Below are positions 53,225 to 61,888 of a stretch of 64,000 nt of DNA, piece by piece. The notes under the pieces were generated by a model that was given only the letters and a program-made list of their open reading frames with translations, was not told the origin of the DNA and searched no databases. Position 1 is the stretch's first letter, and the number at the start of each line of letters is the position of its first letter. Source of the stretch: CALVNN01 sp964393975 (GTDB taxonomy: Bacteria > Bacillota > Clostridia > Christensenellales > UBA1242); contig CAYMVO010000001.1 of the NCBI GenBank assembly GCA_964393975.1, forward strand, positions 62,001 to 126,000, written 5' to 3'. Made by a program: the position numbers and the translations under genes.

Positions 53225-54904
53225 TTATTCACAAGTACACTTGCCAATTTTTAACTCTCGTGATTTTTGTCGTAATGCCTTAGCGTATCCATACGAGCTA
53301 TCTTCCTTGAGACCACTTAAGCGCATAAGCTCCTTTATAACGCCATCTTCATCAATTTTATCAATAGTTGTTGTCGTGGACTCATTCATACTATGTTTTG
53401 AAATTAAATAATTTTGATCACCCATTGAAACTATTTGAGGCAAATGTGAAACAACCAAAACTTGATTTTTACAAGAAATTGAAGAAAGTTTTTCGGCAAC
53501 CTTATACCCTACATCACCGCTAATACCTGCATCAATCTCATCAAAGACAAGTGTACTAACACCCTCTTTACTCGCCACAACATCCTTATATGCCAGCATA
53601 AACCGAGAAAGTTCGCCACCGCTAATAACCTTAGATAAAGAACGAACTGGTTCACCCTCATTAGCGCTAAACGCAAACTCAATATCATCAGTACCACTTA
53701 AAGTTGGTTCACATTTTTCAAACAAAACTTCAAATTTAGCACCTTTCATATTAAGTTCCGCAAGCCTTTTTTCTATATCAACACTCATCTTTTTAGCAAT
53801 TCGCATTCTAATATTTGTCAGTTTTTCACACTCGCCTTTAATCAAAGCATTCAGTACATCACGCTCATTTTGTAGTTTTTGTATGTACTCATCATCATTT
53901 TTAAAATTCATCAATTTATTTATAGCATTCGCATAAAACTCTTTCACATCACCATATTTACGACTTAATGTTTTATATGTATCCAACCTCTCTTCAATGG
54001 CGTTTAACTCATTTTGATCATAATACAAACTATCCGCCAAAGACCTACACGAATCAGCAATATCATCAAATTCTAAAACAACGGAACGCATTCTATCACT
54101 AAGTTCATTATACTCTTCGCCAACATCGCTTATGTTATCCAAAGATATAGAACATTCTCTAAGCAATGCACCTACACCCGTTCCTGCGTAATCATCCACA
54201 ATTTCAACAACAGTATTTAACGAACGCGCAATTCTTTCCATTGAAAGCATCATAGTCCTTTTGTCGTTTAATTCATCTTCTTCGCCGTCTTTCAAGTTTG
54301 CTTTCTCAATCTCATCAATTTGGTACTCAAGAATCTCGACAGCTTTTGCCCTCTCTACCGGATCTGCAATATGCTCATTAAACAATTTATCCAGATCTCC
54401 TTTTTTAGTAAATAGTTGCTTTAAATTTTCTTTTACAGGAGTCATCTCTCCCTCATCCAAAGAATCTAAAACGCTTAAATGCTTATTTACATTTAACAAT
54501 TCGTACGAATCAAACTGTCCATAAAAATCAACTAACGAGGATGCAATACTTTTCAGCATGCTAAGAGTAGCCATACAGCCATTTATGCGTATGTCGCTTT
54601 TACCATCTTGCTTTAATGTTCTAGAAATAATTAGGTAATCATCCTCACAATCAATATTCAATTCTTTTAATATATCTATAGTATTAGAATTTAGTTTACT
54701 AAAGACAACCTCTACTCTTAATTCATTTTCACCATTTCTGATATTTTGTTTATCAGACCTAGCACCAAGCGCAAACCTAATCGCATTCAAAATAATACTC
54801 TTTCCCGCGCCCGTTTCTCCCGACAAAACGTTTAAGCCCTCACCAAATTCTATCTCATGAAGTCTTATAAGTGCAAAATTTTTTATCTTAATAAAGTTTA
54901 ACAT
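53225..54904 (-). CDS. recN: DNA repair protein RecN
   Basis: 559 residues, SMC-like: Walker A GETGAGKSIILNAI (about 31-44), coiled coil 150-370, then signature VISGGELSRFMLA and Walker B LVFDEIDAGISGDVG (about 460-490). It holds broken DNA ends together. AAAGGAT before the ATG. Directly follows argR, as in Bacillus. Confidence 0.97.
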   Translation of the reverse strand: MLNFIKIKNFALIRLHEIEFGEGLNVLSGETGAGKSIILNAIRFALGARSDKQNIRNGENELRVEVVFSKLNSNTIDILKELNIDCEDDYLIISRTLKQDGKSDIRINGCMATLSMLKSIASSLVDFYGQFDSYELLNVNKHLSVLDSLDEGEMTPVKENLKQLFTKKGDLDKLFNEHIADPVERAKAVEILEYQIDEIEKANLKDGEEDELNDKRTMMLSMERIARSLNTVVEIVDDYAGTGVGALLRECSISLDNISDVGEEYNELSDRMRSVVLEFDDIADSCRSLADSLYYDQNELNAIEERLDTYKTLSRKYGDVKEFYANAINKLMNFKNDDEYIQKLQNERDVLNALIKGECEKLTNIRMRIAKKMSVDIEKRLAELNMKGAKFEVLFEKCEPTLSGTDDIEFAFSANEGEPVRSLSKVISGGELSRFMLAYKDVVASKEGVSTLVFDEIDAGISGDVGYKVAEKLSSISCKNQVLVVSHLPQIVSMGDQNYLISKHSMNESTTTTIDKIDEDGVIKELMRLSGLKEDSSYGYAKALRQKSRELKIGKCTCE

Positions 54905-54916
54905 AGTAACATCCTT

Positions 54917-55375
54917 TTATGAATACATCAATTTACTAACTGCGTTACTAGCACAATTGGAATGATCAAAATCTTCAAAATACAAAGTCACGGTGTCTTC
55001 ACCATACACAGAACCTATAATATCTTCTATACCTATTTTATCGATAAAAGAATTTACAGCACTCGCAAGACCTTTTATCGTCTTAATCATCAAGACATTA
55101 TTCATAAGTCTAAAACTCAAAACGCTTTCCTTAAAAATATTAACATACTTGCTAGATATATTTTGTTCAGTAGCGGTCTCAATATACGCATATTTGTACT
55201 TTTTATTAGGTGACATTATCTTTATCAAACCAAGCTCTTTAATATCACGACTAATTGTTGCCTGAGTTATATCAAAATTAGCTTGTCTTAACAACTCCAC
55301 TAACTCCTCTTGCTTCTCAATCTCGTGTGTACTTATCAATTCTAAAATCTTTGACTGCCTCAAACTTCTGGCCAT
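54917..55375 (-). CDS. argR: Arginine repressor ArgR/AhrC
   Basis: 152 residues from the ATG at 55375 (GAGGTGAG upstream; an earlier in-frame ATG has no SD). N-terminal winged helix with RQANFDITQATISRDIKELGL (motif TQATISRDIKEL, about 40-51) and a C-terminal arginine-binding domain with SVYGEDTVTLYF; the usual GTIAGDDT is altered to GSVYGEDT, retaining the aspartate. Hexameric, arginine-dependent regulator. Three ARG boxes lie upstream. Confidence 0.95.
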   Translation of the reverse strand: MARSLRQSKILELISTHEIEKQEELVELLRQANFDITQATISRDIKELGLIKIMSPNKKYKYAYIETATEQNISSKYVNIFKESVLSFRLMNNVLMIKTIKGLASAVNSFIDKIGIEDIIGSVYGEDTVTLYFEDFDHSNCASNAVSKLMYS

Positions 55376-55406
55376 AATCTCACCTCGTAAAATTATATTC
55401 AGTGAC

Positions 55407-55435
55407 ATTATACATAAAAAATTTCTTGAAAGCAA
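55407..55435 (-). promoter_or_regulatory. Promoter of argR-recN
   Basis: Minus strand TTGCTT (55430-55435), spacer 17, TATAAT (55407-55412). Confidence 0.8.
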
Positions 55436-55442
55436 GTACTTT

Positions 55443-55517
55443 TGTATAAATATTCACGATATTTTTTATATTTATACAGCATATACAATGAATAATTATG
55501 CAGTGAATATTTATACA
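55443..55517 (-). promoter_or_regulatory. Three ARG-box operators upstream of argR
   Basis: TGTATAAATATTCA (55443-55456), TGAATAATTATGCA (55489-55502) and TGAATATTTATACA (55504-55517) match the AhrC/ArgR box TGAATAWWWATNCA in one or other direction. The nearest ends 8 bp from the -35, the other two are paired 2 bp apart. Autoregulation of argR is likely. Confidence 0.75.
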
Positions 55518-55579
55518 ATTTATACAACAACCACATTATATAGTGTATTTTAATATTAAAGCATACTATATAGAGTATA

Positions 55580-56179
55580 TTATCTAAATATAAGGCTTAA
55601 ACACCTGCCCGCACTAAGTAATATTTTCTCACTATTTTTCACGGCGAAACCTTTTTCTAATGATTTACCAAATATTGTTATACCTGCTATTAAACCACTA
55701 ACTAAAGCGCTTACCAAGACTGAAAGAGTTTGATTTGCCCCCTCACCTATTAATCTAGCAACAATAGCAACTCCCGATGCACCGCACAAAATCCCGCAAA
55801 CATCTCCAATAATATCACAACAAATAACGGAAACTTTTTCTGCGTTACAAACCAAAATCAACGACTGTTTAGCGCCTTTTACCCCATTCCTCTCATAGTC
55901 CTCAAACACCTTTTCATCACAAGATGTCGTAGCGACACCAATGCAATCAAAAAAAATACCGATAACCATTAACACTACTATAACTAGTAACGAAACAATT
56001 AAAGATGCCGATGTCAAAGCCAACTCGCTAAGTATAGAAAACATTATTGATAATGCTAATGTCAAAAACAACACCCTTACACACCAAGACCAATTTATAA
56101 ACTTTTTTTTAGCGTAAATAGTAACCCTTCTCTTCTTATTTTGTTGTTTAATTTTTTCAAAATCACTTATTTCATTCAT
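55580..56179 (-). CDS. CNNM/CorB-like transmembrane protein
   Basis: About 200 residues from the ATG at 56179 (a GTG two codons upstream is possible). Three or four membrane helices. The middle reads GVATTSCDEKVFEDYERNGVKGAKQSLILVCNAEKV, then DIIGDVCGILCGASG, resembling the membrane half of CNNM/DUF21 Mg/Co transporters, without their CBS domains. It sits between xseB and argR, where ispA, dxs, tlyA and nadK are usual. Transport function is inference. Confidence 0.65.
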   Translation of the reverse strand: MNEISDFEKIKQQNKKRRVTIYAKKKFINWSWCVRVLFLTLALSIMFSILSELALTSASLIVSLLVIVVLMVIGIFFDCIGVATTSCDEKVFEDYERNGVKGAKQSLILVCNAEKVSVICCDIIGDVCGILCGASGVAIVARLIGEGANQTLSVLVSALVSGLIAGITIFGKSLEKGFAVKNSEKILLSAGRCLSLIFR

Positions 56180-56187
56180 ACTCACCT

Positions 56188-56218
56188 ACAAAAAAACAAA
56201 TCCTAAAAATAGGATTTG
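56188..56218 (-). terminator. Terminator of the xseAB transcript end
   Basis: Stem CAAATCCT/AGGATTTG with seven T on the minus strand, after xseB. Confidence 0.9.
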
Positions 56219-56254
56219 ATATATTATATTTTTATTTTATTGCAAGTAGAACGC

Positions 56255-56461
56255 TTACTTCATTTCTTCTTCAACATATTTATCTGATTCTTGCTTTATT
56301 TGTAATAGTTTGCCTTTTTGAGCATTCAACTCATCTAAAAGTCTTTTCCTGCAATCACAAGCCTCTTCAAAAAGCTTAACGCTTTCATCTAATCCTTTGT
56401 CTCCATTTTCAAGCAAACTAACTATTTCATTCAATCTTTTATAGTCTTCCTCAAAGTTCAT
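56255..56461 (-). CDS. xseB: Exodeoxyribonuclease VII small subunit
   Basis: 68 residues, the family size. YKRLNEIVSLLENGDKGLDESVKLFEEAC is the typical start (LENGDKGLDES core), followed by a helical Lys-rich tail. Binds the long XseA coiled coil. AAAGGAG before the ATG; starts 1 bp after xseA. Confidence 0.96.
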   Translation of the reverse strand: MNFEEDYKRLNEIVSLLENGDKGLDESVKLFEEACDCRKRLLDELNAQKGKLLQIKQESDKYVEEEMK

Positions 56462-56462
56462 A

Positions 56463-57650
56463 TTATTCTCCTTTTATATCTATAACATTTGTATATATTA
56501 CACCATCTTTAATTTTCACAACCAACTCATCTGCTTTCGCCACATCTTTAATACTAGTCACCACTCTCCCGTGTGTCTCTAACTTTGCATATCCTTTGTC
56601 CAACATTTGATTTGGATTTAACATATCAAGACTCTTACTCATAACCAACAAATTTGAAGTAATTGTCTCAGCTTTTAGAGATGCTAAATGATAAATATCT
56701 TGATAAAAACTTTCAATGCGTGATTTTATTTGTATAATAGTAGAATTAAAGTTTGTAACCAATTTATCTATACAGGAATTAATCTTACTCTCCAAGACCT
56801 TATATCTAGCATTTAATACATTCTCTATTCGTAATATCGCTTTGTCGATATATTCAATCACCGCTCCACGGTCTATCACAGCTAACTCTGCACCCGCAGA
56901 CGGTGTTGGGGCGCGCAAGTCTGAAACAAAGTCTATTATACTATAATCTGTCTCATGCCCCACCGCTGAAATAATAGGCTTTTTACAATTAAAAGTTGCT
57001 CTAGCTACAATTTCAGTATTGAATGGCATCAAATCTTCAAAGGAGCCACCTCCTCGAGCCACAATAACCACATCCACTTTATCATAATCACTAAAAAAGT
57101 TTATACCTTCCGCGATTTGTTCTTCTGAGCCCACACCTTGAACCTTTACAGGATACAACACAATATCAACGCTATCATTTCTACGAGTGGTCACATTGAT
57201 GATATCTTGAATGACCGCACCTGTACTAGATGACACCACGCCAATACGCTTGACAAATTTTGGAATAGGTTTTTTATATTTCACATCGAACAAGCCCTCA
57301 GACTCAAGTTTTTGTTTCAATTCTAAATATTTTTGATACAAAACGCCCTTGCCGTAAGGAACTACTTCACGCGCAATGAAAGTCAGTTTTCCACCCTTCA
57401 TATAAAATTGTGGCGTACCAGTAAGAAGAACCTGCTCACCATTAACCAAAATATCTTTGTTAGATAACCCAAACACCATACATTGAATAAGCGCTTTTTC
57501 ATCCTTAATATTAAAATAAATGTTACCATTAGATACGCTAGCGTTACTGACTTCGCCATACATTTTTACATTATGCAAAACCTCTTCTGCACTAAAAATT
57601 CTATAAATGTACTCACTAATTTGAGATACAGTAAAAACCATTTCCCCCAT
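56463..57650 (-). CDS. xseA: Exodeoxyribonuclease VII large subunit
   Basis: 395 residues. OB-fold at the N-terminus (VYGEVSN-type region, IYFNIKDEKALIQCMVFG) and the catalytic part with GVVSSSTGAVIQDI (about 140), VARGGGSFEDLMPFN (about 190) and SDLRAPTPSAGAEL (about 240), then a long coiled coil. Processively degrades ssDNA. Co-transcribed with nusB and xseB. Confidence 0.96.
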   Translation of the reverse strand: MGEMVFTVSQISEYIYRIFSAEEVLHNVKMYGEVSNASVSNGNIYFNIKDEKALIQCMVFGLSNKDILVNGEQVLLTGTPQFYMKGGKLTFIAREVVPYGKGVLYQKYLELKQKLESEGLFDVKYKKPIPKFVKRIGVVSSSTGAVIQDIINVTTRRNDSVDIVLYPVKVQGVGSEEQIAEGINFFSDYDKVDVVIVARGGGSFEDLMPFNTEIVARATFNCKKPIISAVGHETDYSIIDFVSDLRAPTPSAGAELAVIDRGAVIEYIDKAILRIENVLNARYKVLESKINSCIDKLVTNFNSTIIQIKSRIESFYQDIYHLASLKAETITSNLLVMSKSLDMLNPNQMLDKGYAKLETHGRVVTSIKDVAKADELVVKIKDGVIYTNVIDIKGE

Positions 57651-57655
57651 ACCGC

Positions 57656-58078
57656 TTAAGCAACCACCTTACTTAAAACGCCGTGTACAAATTTATAGCT
57701 TTTTTCATCGCTATACTTTTTTGAAAGTTCGACAGCTTCATTAATAACCACTTTAAAACCAGTCTCTTTGTAATACTCTAACTCACACACCGCTATCATT
57801 AATATAGCTAAATCACTTTTGTAAATCCTATCAAGACTATAATTAGTGATATTCTTAGCGAGCACATCCAAAATTTGATTAGAATGACTTAAGGTGGTCT
57901 TAGCGAGTTCTACACCGAACTCAGCATCTTCCTTTGTTAAATTATTTTCATTGAGATAGTCCTCAATATTAAAACATTCATTCACATCGACATTACCAGT
58001 CTTTAGGTTATCCAACCCAACAAAAAGACTTGAAAAAACTATTTTAAAACCTAACTCTCTTGACTTTTTTCTACTCAT
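57656..58078 (-). CDS. nusB: Transcription antitermination factor NusB
   Basis: 140 residues from the ATG at 58078, because GGGAG lies 8 nt before it. All-helical NusB fold, with LDRIYKSDLAILMIAVCELEYY and VVINEAVELSKKYSDEKSYKFVHGVLSKV (motif INEAVELSKKYSDEKS). Acts with NusE at boxA of rRNA transcripts. A terminator-like hairpin lies between asp23 and nusB, so expression may partly depend on readthrough. Confidence 0.94.
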   Translation of the reverse strand: MSRKKSRELGFKIVFSSLFVGLDNLKTGNVDVNECFNIEDYLNENNLTKEDAEFGVELAKTTLSHSNQILDVLAKNITNYSLDRIYKSDLAILMIAVCELEYYKETGFKVVINEAVELSKKYSDEKSYKFVHGVLSKVVA

Positions 58079-58096
58079 ACTTAATTCTCCCAAACG

Positions 58097-58128
58097 ACAA
58101 AAAAGCTTTTAATGAAATTTAAAAGCTT
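58097..58128 (-). terminator. Terminator after asp23
   Basis: Perfect 10-bp stem (58103-58112 with 58119-58128) with six T on the minus strand, overlapping the asp23 stop. Confidence 0.8.
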
Positions 58129-58504
58129 AATTTTGCGACTCCTCTCCATCGTTAAACACAACACCTACCACATGTACATTTATCTTTTCTATAGATAGAT
58201 TTACCATAGTACCAATGCTGTTTTTGATGTTTTGCTGTATCTTATAAGTAACTTCTGGTACATTATAATTTTGATAAACATTAATGTAAACATCAACAAC
58301 AATCTTATTATCTGCAACAAATTTAATCTTAGCACCGTTGTAGTAATTGCTAGACAATTTATCTTTTATCCTACTTGTAAACCTATCATCCATACTAGCA
58401 ACACCAGTAATTTCTTTTGTCGCTAATGAAATTATAGAAAGTATATTATTTTTGTTGCAAAACACTACTCCGTCACTAGAATTTTTTTCAATTTGATTAG
58501 TCAT
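58127..58504 (-). CDS. Asp23/Gls24 family envelope stress protein
   Basis: 125 residues. The family pattern ILSIISLATKEITGVASM at about 22-39, then KFVADNKIVVDVYINVYQNYNVPEVTYKIQQNIK (core VDVYINVYQNYNVPEV) is unmistakable. Such proteins lie at the membrane and affect envelope stress and fatty-acid metabolism. Encoded between spoIIIAH and nusB, its usual place, under its own promoter. Confidence 0.93.
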   Translation of the reverse strand: MTNQIEKNSSDGVVFCNKNNILSIISLATKEITGVASMDDRFTSRIKDKLSSNYYNGAKIKFVADNKIVVDVYINVYQNYNVPEVTYKIQQNIKNSIGTMVNLSIEKINVHVVGVVFNDGEESQN

Positions 58505-58532
58505 ACAAAACCCTTCTTTGTCTTTTTTAGTT

Positions 58533-58561
58533 AGTATAACACATTAACTAAAAATTTTCAA
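58533..58561 (-). promoter_or_regulatory. Promoter of asp23-nusB-xseAB
   Basis: Minus strand TTGAAA (58556-58561), spacer 17, TATACT (58533-58538). Confidence 0.85.
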
Positions 58562-58576
58562 TGATTTTATGTATGT

Positions 58577-59053
58577 TTATTCTACAGGAATAATTTTTAT
58601 ATTATCAATAGATTTTCCCGTTTGCTCTTCAATAACACTCACTATTTGACTCACTTCACCTGCAGTTAACTCAGCTGACTTAACAATTACATTTACATTG
58701 TTAGTAGTATTAGTCACAACAACATCATCAAACCCCTTCGCCTTAATTAAACCCTCAATGACAAGTTCCAACTCCATAGTTTGCACCAAAGAGACCTTTT
58801 TATCCTCCGCTGTCTTTTTTGCCTCATCTGTGCTTGACTCATTTTTTATGATAGCATCCAAATACATAATTTCTTGATTACGAGTATTTATTCTATCCGT
58901 TCTATAAGTGGCGAAAAAACTTGCTTGTGATGTATTATTATTGTTTGACACATTAGATACGCTGTTATTTAGTGCAATATTTAAATACCCACTCACCACC
59001 AACAAAACAGCCATTACTGATAAAATTATAATTTTTTTCTTCCTAGATAACAT
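58577..59053 (-). CDS. spoIIIAH: Stage III sporulation protein AH
   Basis: 158 residues. N-terminal membrane helix (about 7-27) and a forespore-facing YscJ/FliF-like domain at 80-158 (VIEGLIKAKGFDDVVVTNTT, VIVKSAELTAGEVSQIVSVI). Forms the mother-cell ring that meets SpoIIQ. AAAGGAG before the ATG. Last gene of the spoIIIA operon. Confidence 0.93.
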   Translation of the reverse strand: MLSRKKKIIILSVMAVLLVVSGYLNIALNNSVSNVSNNNNTSQASFFATYRTDRINTRNQEIMYLDAIIKNESSTDEAKKTAEDKKVSLVQTMELELVIEGLIKAKGFDDVVVTNTTNNVNVIVKSAELTAGEVSQIVSVIEEQTGKSIDNIKIIPVE

Positions 59054-59070
59054 ATTTTACTCCTTTTTAT

Positions 59071-59613
59071 TTAATTTCCTACAAACACTTCAACATTTTG
59101 TGCGTTAACCTCTAACACCGCTTGGACAGCCTTTAGAAGTTCCAATCTCACTTGTACATTATTAGCACCTTGTGCGACCACAATCACCCCTTTTATCTTG
59201 GGTAACTTTTCTACCAAAACAATCGGTTCATTCCCAACAATAGTTGGTTTTTCAACAATAGTAGTAGAACTGTTAGAATTACTTGTTCCACTACTGGAAT
59301 TTGTTTTCTCTTCTGTAGATGTAGCAATAACTATTTCTGAGCCACTTTCCACGGTTACTAAAACATTGACTTTACCCGCCCCCTTCACGTTAGATAATAC
59401 GTTGCTAAGTCGTTTTTCAAGACTTTGAACATACTCATCGGTACTTAAAGACACTTCTTCCTTGTCATCCTTAAACAAACTACTAGCAGATGTGTAAATA
59501 AATATTGCCACAATAATTAGCCCAACGACAATTAACCATTCTGTTTTTTTACCCTTTTTTAATTCTTCAAAAAACTTCGTCATCCTTAATTTTAAAGGCT
59601 TCGTTTCACTCAT
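59071..59613 (-). CDS. spoIIIAG: Stage III sporulation protein AG
   Basis: 180 residues from the ATG at 59613; GGAGG lies 12 nt before it, and an earlier ATG touches the SD. Membrane helix at about 28-48 and a ring-forming domain: LEKRLSNVLSNVKGAGKVNVLVTVESG, then IKGVIVVAQGANNVQVRLELLKAVQAVL. It builds the large channel ring of the feeding tube. A Ser/Thr-rich insert near 105-125 is variable. Confidence 0.93.
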   Translation of the reverse strand: MSETKPLKLRMTKFFEELKKGKKTEWLIVVGLIIVAIFIYTSASSLFKDDKEEVSLSTDEYVQSLEKRLSNVLSNVKGAGKVNVLVTVESGSEIVIATSTEEKTNSSSGTSNSNSSTTIVEKPTIVGNEPIVLVEKLPKIKGVIVVAQGANNVQVRLELLKAVQAVLEVNAQNVEVFVGN

Positions 59614-60091
59614 AAAACACCACATCCTCCCTAGAAATATTAATATAAGCACTGACAATATCCACTAGAGTTTGATACTTATCTATATGCGAAGCACTTT
59701 CATCTATGACTAAATTTTCCAAATAAATATTGACCTTTTGGATATTAAAATCTAATTCGCTTATATCTGACATAATTTGAACATTTACTCCTTTAATCCC
59801 CATTTTTTCAGCTGTCTCGATTATACTTTTAACTAATCTATCCATCCGCATATTATTTATATTACTTATGTACTCCTCATTGATTGTTATATTTGGATTT
59901 TCTAAGAAATCACTAAAACTTTTTGATTCTTTTATTTTTGCAAGAGGAGATATAATTATTAATATTATAATAAAGGCAAAAATCGCTTTAACATACTTGT
60001 TAGTTTTACCATCAGGGAGTAACACATCTACTAAAACGCTTAAAAACACCACCCCTAGCACACTTAAAAGCCAACTATAAAACGAACTCAT
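59606..60091 (-). CDS. spoIIIAF: Stage III sporulation protein AF
   Basis: 161 residues from the ATG at 60091 (AGGAGG 5 nt upstream; an in-frame GTG at 60097 touches the SD). Two N-terminal membrane helices with VDVLLPDGKTNKYVKAIFAFIIILIIISPL, then a soluble domain. The pattern LLPDGKTNKYV is typical of the family. Overlaps spoIIIAG by 8 nt. Confidence 0.92.
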   Translation of the reverse strand: MSSFYSWLLSVLGVVFLSVLVDVLLPDGKTNKYVKAIFAFIIILIIISPLAKIKESKSFSDFLENPNITINEEYISNINNMRMDRLVKSIIETAEKMGIKGVNVQIMSDISELDFNIQKVNIYLENLVIDESASHIDKYQTLVDIVSAYINISREDVVFYE

Positions 60092-60100
60092 CCCCACCTC

Positions 60101-61279
60101 CTAAAACACATTACAAGTCACCATTACTAATCCCACTGTCAAAAAGTACATAAACGCCACCCCTAAAATACAAGCGACCAACATTGTCAACGCCTTACTC
60201 ACACTAAAAAGGAATGAAGATATACGACTATCTGCTATGGGCTCTAAAATCGCAGAGATAAGTTTAAAGCCAAAAATAAGTACGGCTATCTTTATAATAG
60301 GTGCGAGTATAGTTATTATCATAAAAAACAAACCAGTCGCCCCAACTGCGTTTTTGATAAGCATACTACTACCAAGTATCAAATCAAACCCGTCGGATAA
60401 ATACCCACCCATTATAGGAACATAACTTTTTACAGTGTATTTAGCCATCCTTATACTTACACCATCAAAAGTGCTCGCGACTATCCCCTGAATAGTTAAA
60501 AACGCAAAGAACACGGTAAACACTATGCCAATAATCCATTTGAAAGCACTAGAAAAGAAAGATGTAAATTTATCTAGTTTTATAGTACTACTAATATTTT
60601 GAACTGCTGTAAACACAAATGTCAAACTAAATAATGGAACTATAATACTATTAAACACTTGAACAATACCATTACTAAGGAGGACTATCGCAGGCTGAAA
60701 AACTGACACGCTAACCGTCCCACCTAAAGCAGTCATTAAAGTTAGAAGTATGGGAAATATGACTTCCATTTGTGTCTTCATACTAGATAATACTTCAGTA
60801 GTTAGTCCTATTACTTGTATCACACAGTTAGATACTACTACAATAACCACACCAAAACACACAAAATGAACTACATCACTGACAGATTTTGAACCAAAAC
60901 TTGACTTGAGCCCAGATATAAAGCTACTTAATATCACAATAGCTACAATTGTGCATAGGATTGGTACAAACGATAAAATATCCTCTAATAACACACTTAA
61001 AAAAGCAGAAATGATATCATTGTATCCGTCTTTAAAATCGCCACTCAAAACAGATTTTAGTTTGTCCAAAAATGAACTAGAACCAAATAAACCACTTTCA
61101 CTAGAATTGAAATTCTTTAAAATTTTGTCTAACTTTGAAAAATCAAAATCACTTATCTGTTCATTTAACACCTCGTTAAAATCTTCACTTACAGAAGATT
61201 CAATAGCAAAGACATTAAAATTTTGAATAGGCACAAACAACACAAACACCAAAAGTAAAATAAATATTATTTTTTTCAT
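60101..61279 (-). CDS. spoIIIAE: Stage III sporulation protein AE
   Basis: 392 residues: signal sequence, a helical extracytoplasmic region (about 30-105) and seven or eight membrane helices. Family landmarks: FPILLTLMTALGGTVSVSVFQPAIVLLSNG and SYVPIMGGYLSDGFDLILGSS (cores ALGGTVSVSVFQP and VPIMGGYLSDGFD). The main membrane component of the channel. Overlaps spoIIIAD by 4 nt. Confidence 0.94.
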   Translation of the reverse strand: MKKIIFILLLVFVLFVPIQNFNVFAIESSVSEDFNEVLNEQISDFDFSKLDKILKNFNSSESGLFGSSSFLDKLKSVLSGDFKDGYNDIISAFLSVLLEDILSFVPILCTIVAIVILSSFISGLKSSFGSKSVSDVVHFVCFGVVIVVVSNCVIQVIGLTTEVLSSMKTQMEVIFPILLTLMTALGGTVSVSVFQPAIVLLSNGIVQVFNSIIVPLFSLTFVFTAVQNISSTIKLDKFTSFFSSAFKWIIGIVFTVFFAFLTIQGIVASTFDGVSIRMAKYTVKSYVPIMGGYLSDGFDLILGSSMLIKNAVGATGLFFMIITILAPIIKIAVLIFGFKLISAILEPIADSRISSFLFSVSKALTMLVACILGVAFMYFLTVGLVMVTCNVF

Positions 61280-61665
61280 ACCATTAAACCATAAACTATT
61301 TCCAGTAGATTATTTATAATAGGTAGAGCCATTATCATAATAACGACTTTACCCGCAAGCATTATTTTATCAGCAATACTATTCACTCCAGCATCCTGAC
61401 ATAAATTTGCACTAAATTCAGTTAAATACCCTACCCCAATAATCTTTAAAACAACCAAAAACAAGTCTTTGTCTATACCAGTTTTACTAGCCATTGTGTC
61501 AAAAATAGTTAACACTCCACCTATCATATTCACGATATAAATCACGATAATTATAGAACCACATAGCCCAACAAAAACAGCGAGTTCTGGTTTTAATTGT
61601 TTTATTATCAGAACAGCAATAGTTGTGATTATTGCTACCCCAATAATTTTCACTAAGATTTCCAT
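61276..61665 (-). CDS. spoIIIAD: Stage III sporulation protein AD
   Basis: 129 residues from the ATG at 61665 (a GTG two codons upstream is possible). Three or four membrane helices; pattern VLIIKQLKPELAVFVGLCGSIIIVIYIV near the start and LTEFSANLCQDAGVNSIADKIMLAGKVVIM near the end (core CQDAGVNSIADKI). Pairs with SpoIIIAC. Confidence 0.93.
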   Translation of the reverse strand: MEILVKIIGVAIITTIAVLIIKQLKPELAVFVGLCGSIIIVIYIVNMIGGVLTIFDTMASKTGIDKDLFLVVLKIIGVGYLTEFSANLCQDAGVNSIADKIMLAGKVVIMIMALPIINNLLEIVYGLMV

Positions 61666-61671
61666 ACACAC

Positions 61672-61869
61672 CTAATATAGATTAAATAAGGTTTTTACAC
61701 TACCAAACAACTCGCTCACCAAATCTAATACCATTAATAATACTATAGCAACACCTGTTAATGTAGTAAACGTTGTGAATTCTTCTTTCCCTGTATACTT
61801 CAATACTTGATTAACAACCGCAATTAAAATGCCAATTCCCGCTATTTTCAAAATCAATTCTATCCCCAT
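61672..61869 (-). CDS. spoIIIAC: Stage III sporulation protein AC
   Basis: 65 residues, two membrane helices. Pattern ILIAVVNQVLKYTGKEEFTTFTTLTGVAIVLLMVLDLV (core VLKYTGKEEFTTFTTL) is clear. AAGGAGG before the ATG. 2 bp from spoIIIAD. Confidence 0.94.
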   Translation of the reverse strand: MGIELILKIAGIGILIAVVNQVLKYTGKEEFTTFTTLTGVAIVLLMVLDLVSELFGSVKTLFNLY

Positions 61870-61888
61870 TACAACCTCCTTAATTTAC

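Noticed and set aside
55520..55579. ACTATATAG-type repeats upstream of argR as a further operator
   Set aside because: Two imperfect copies in very AT-rich sequence; too weak to separate from chance.
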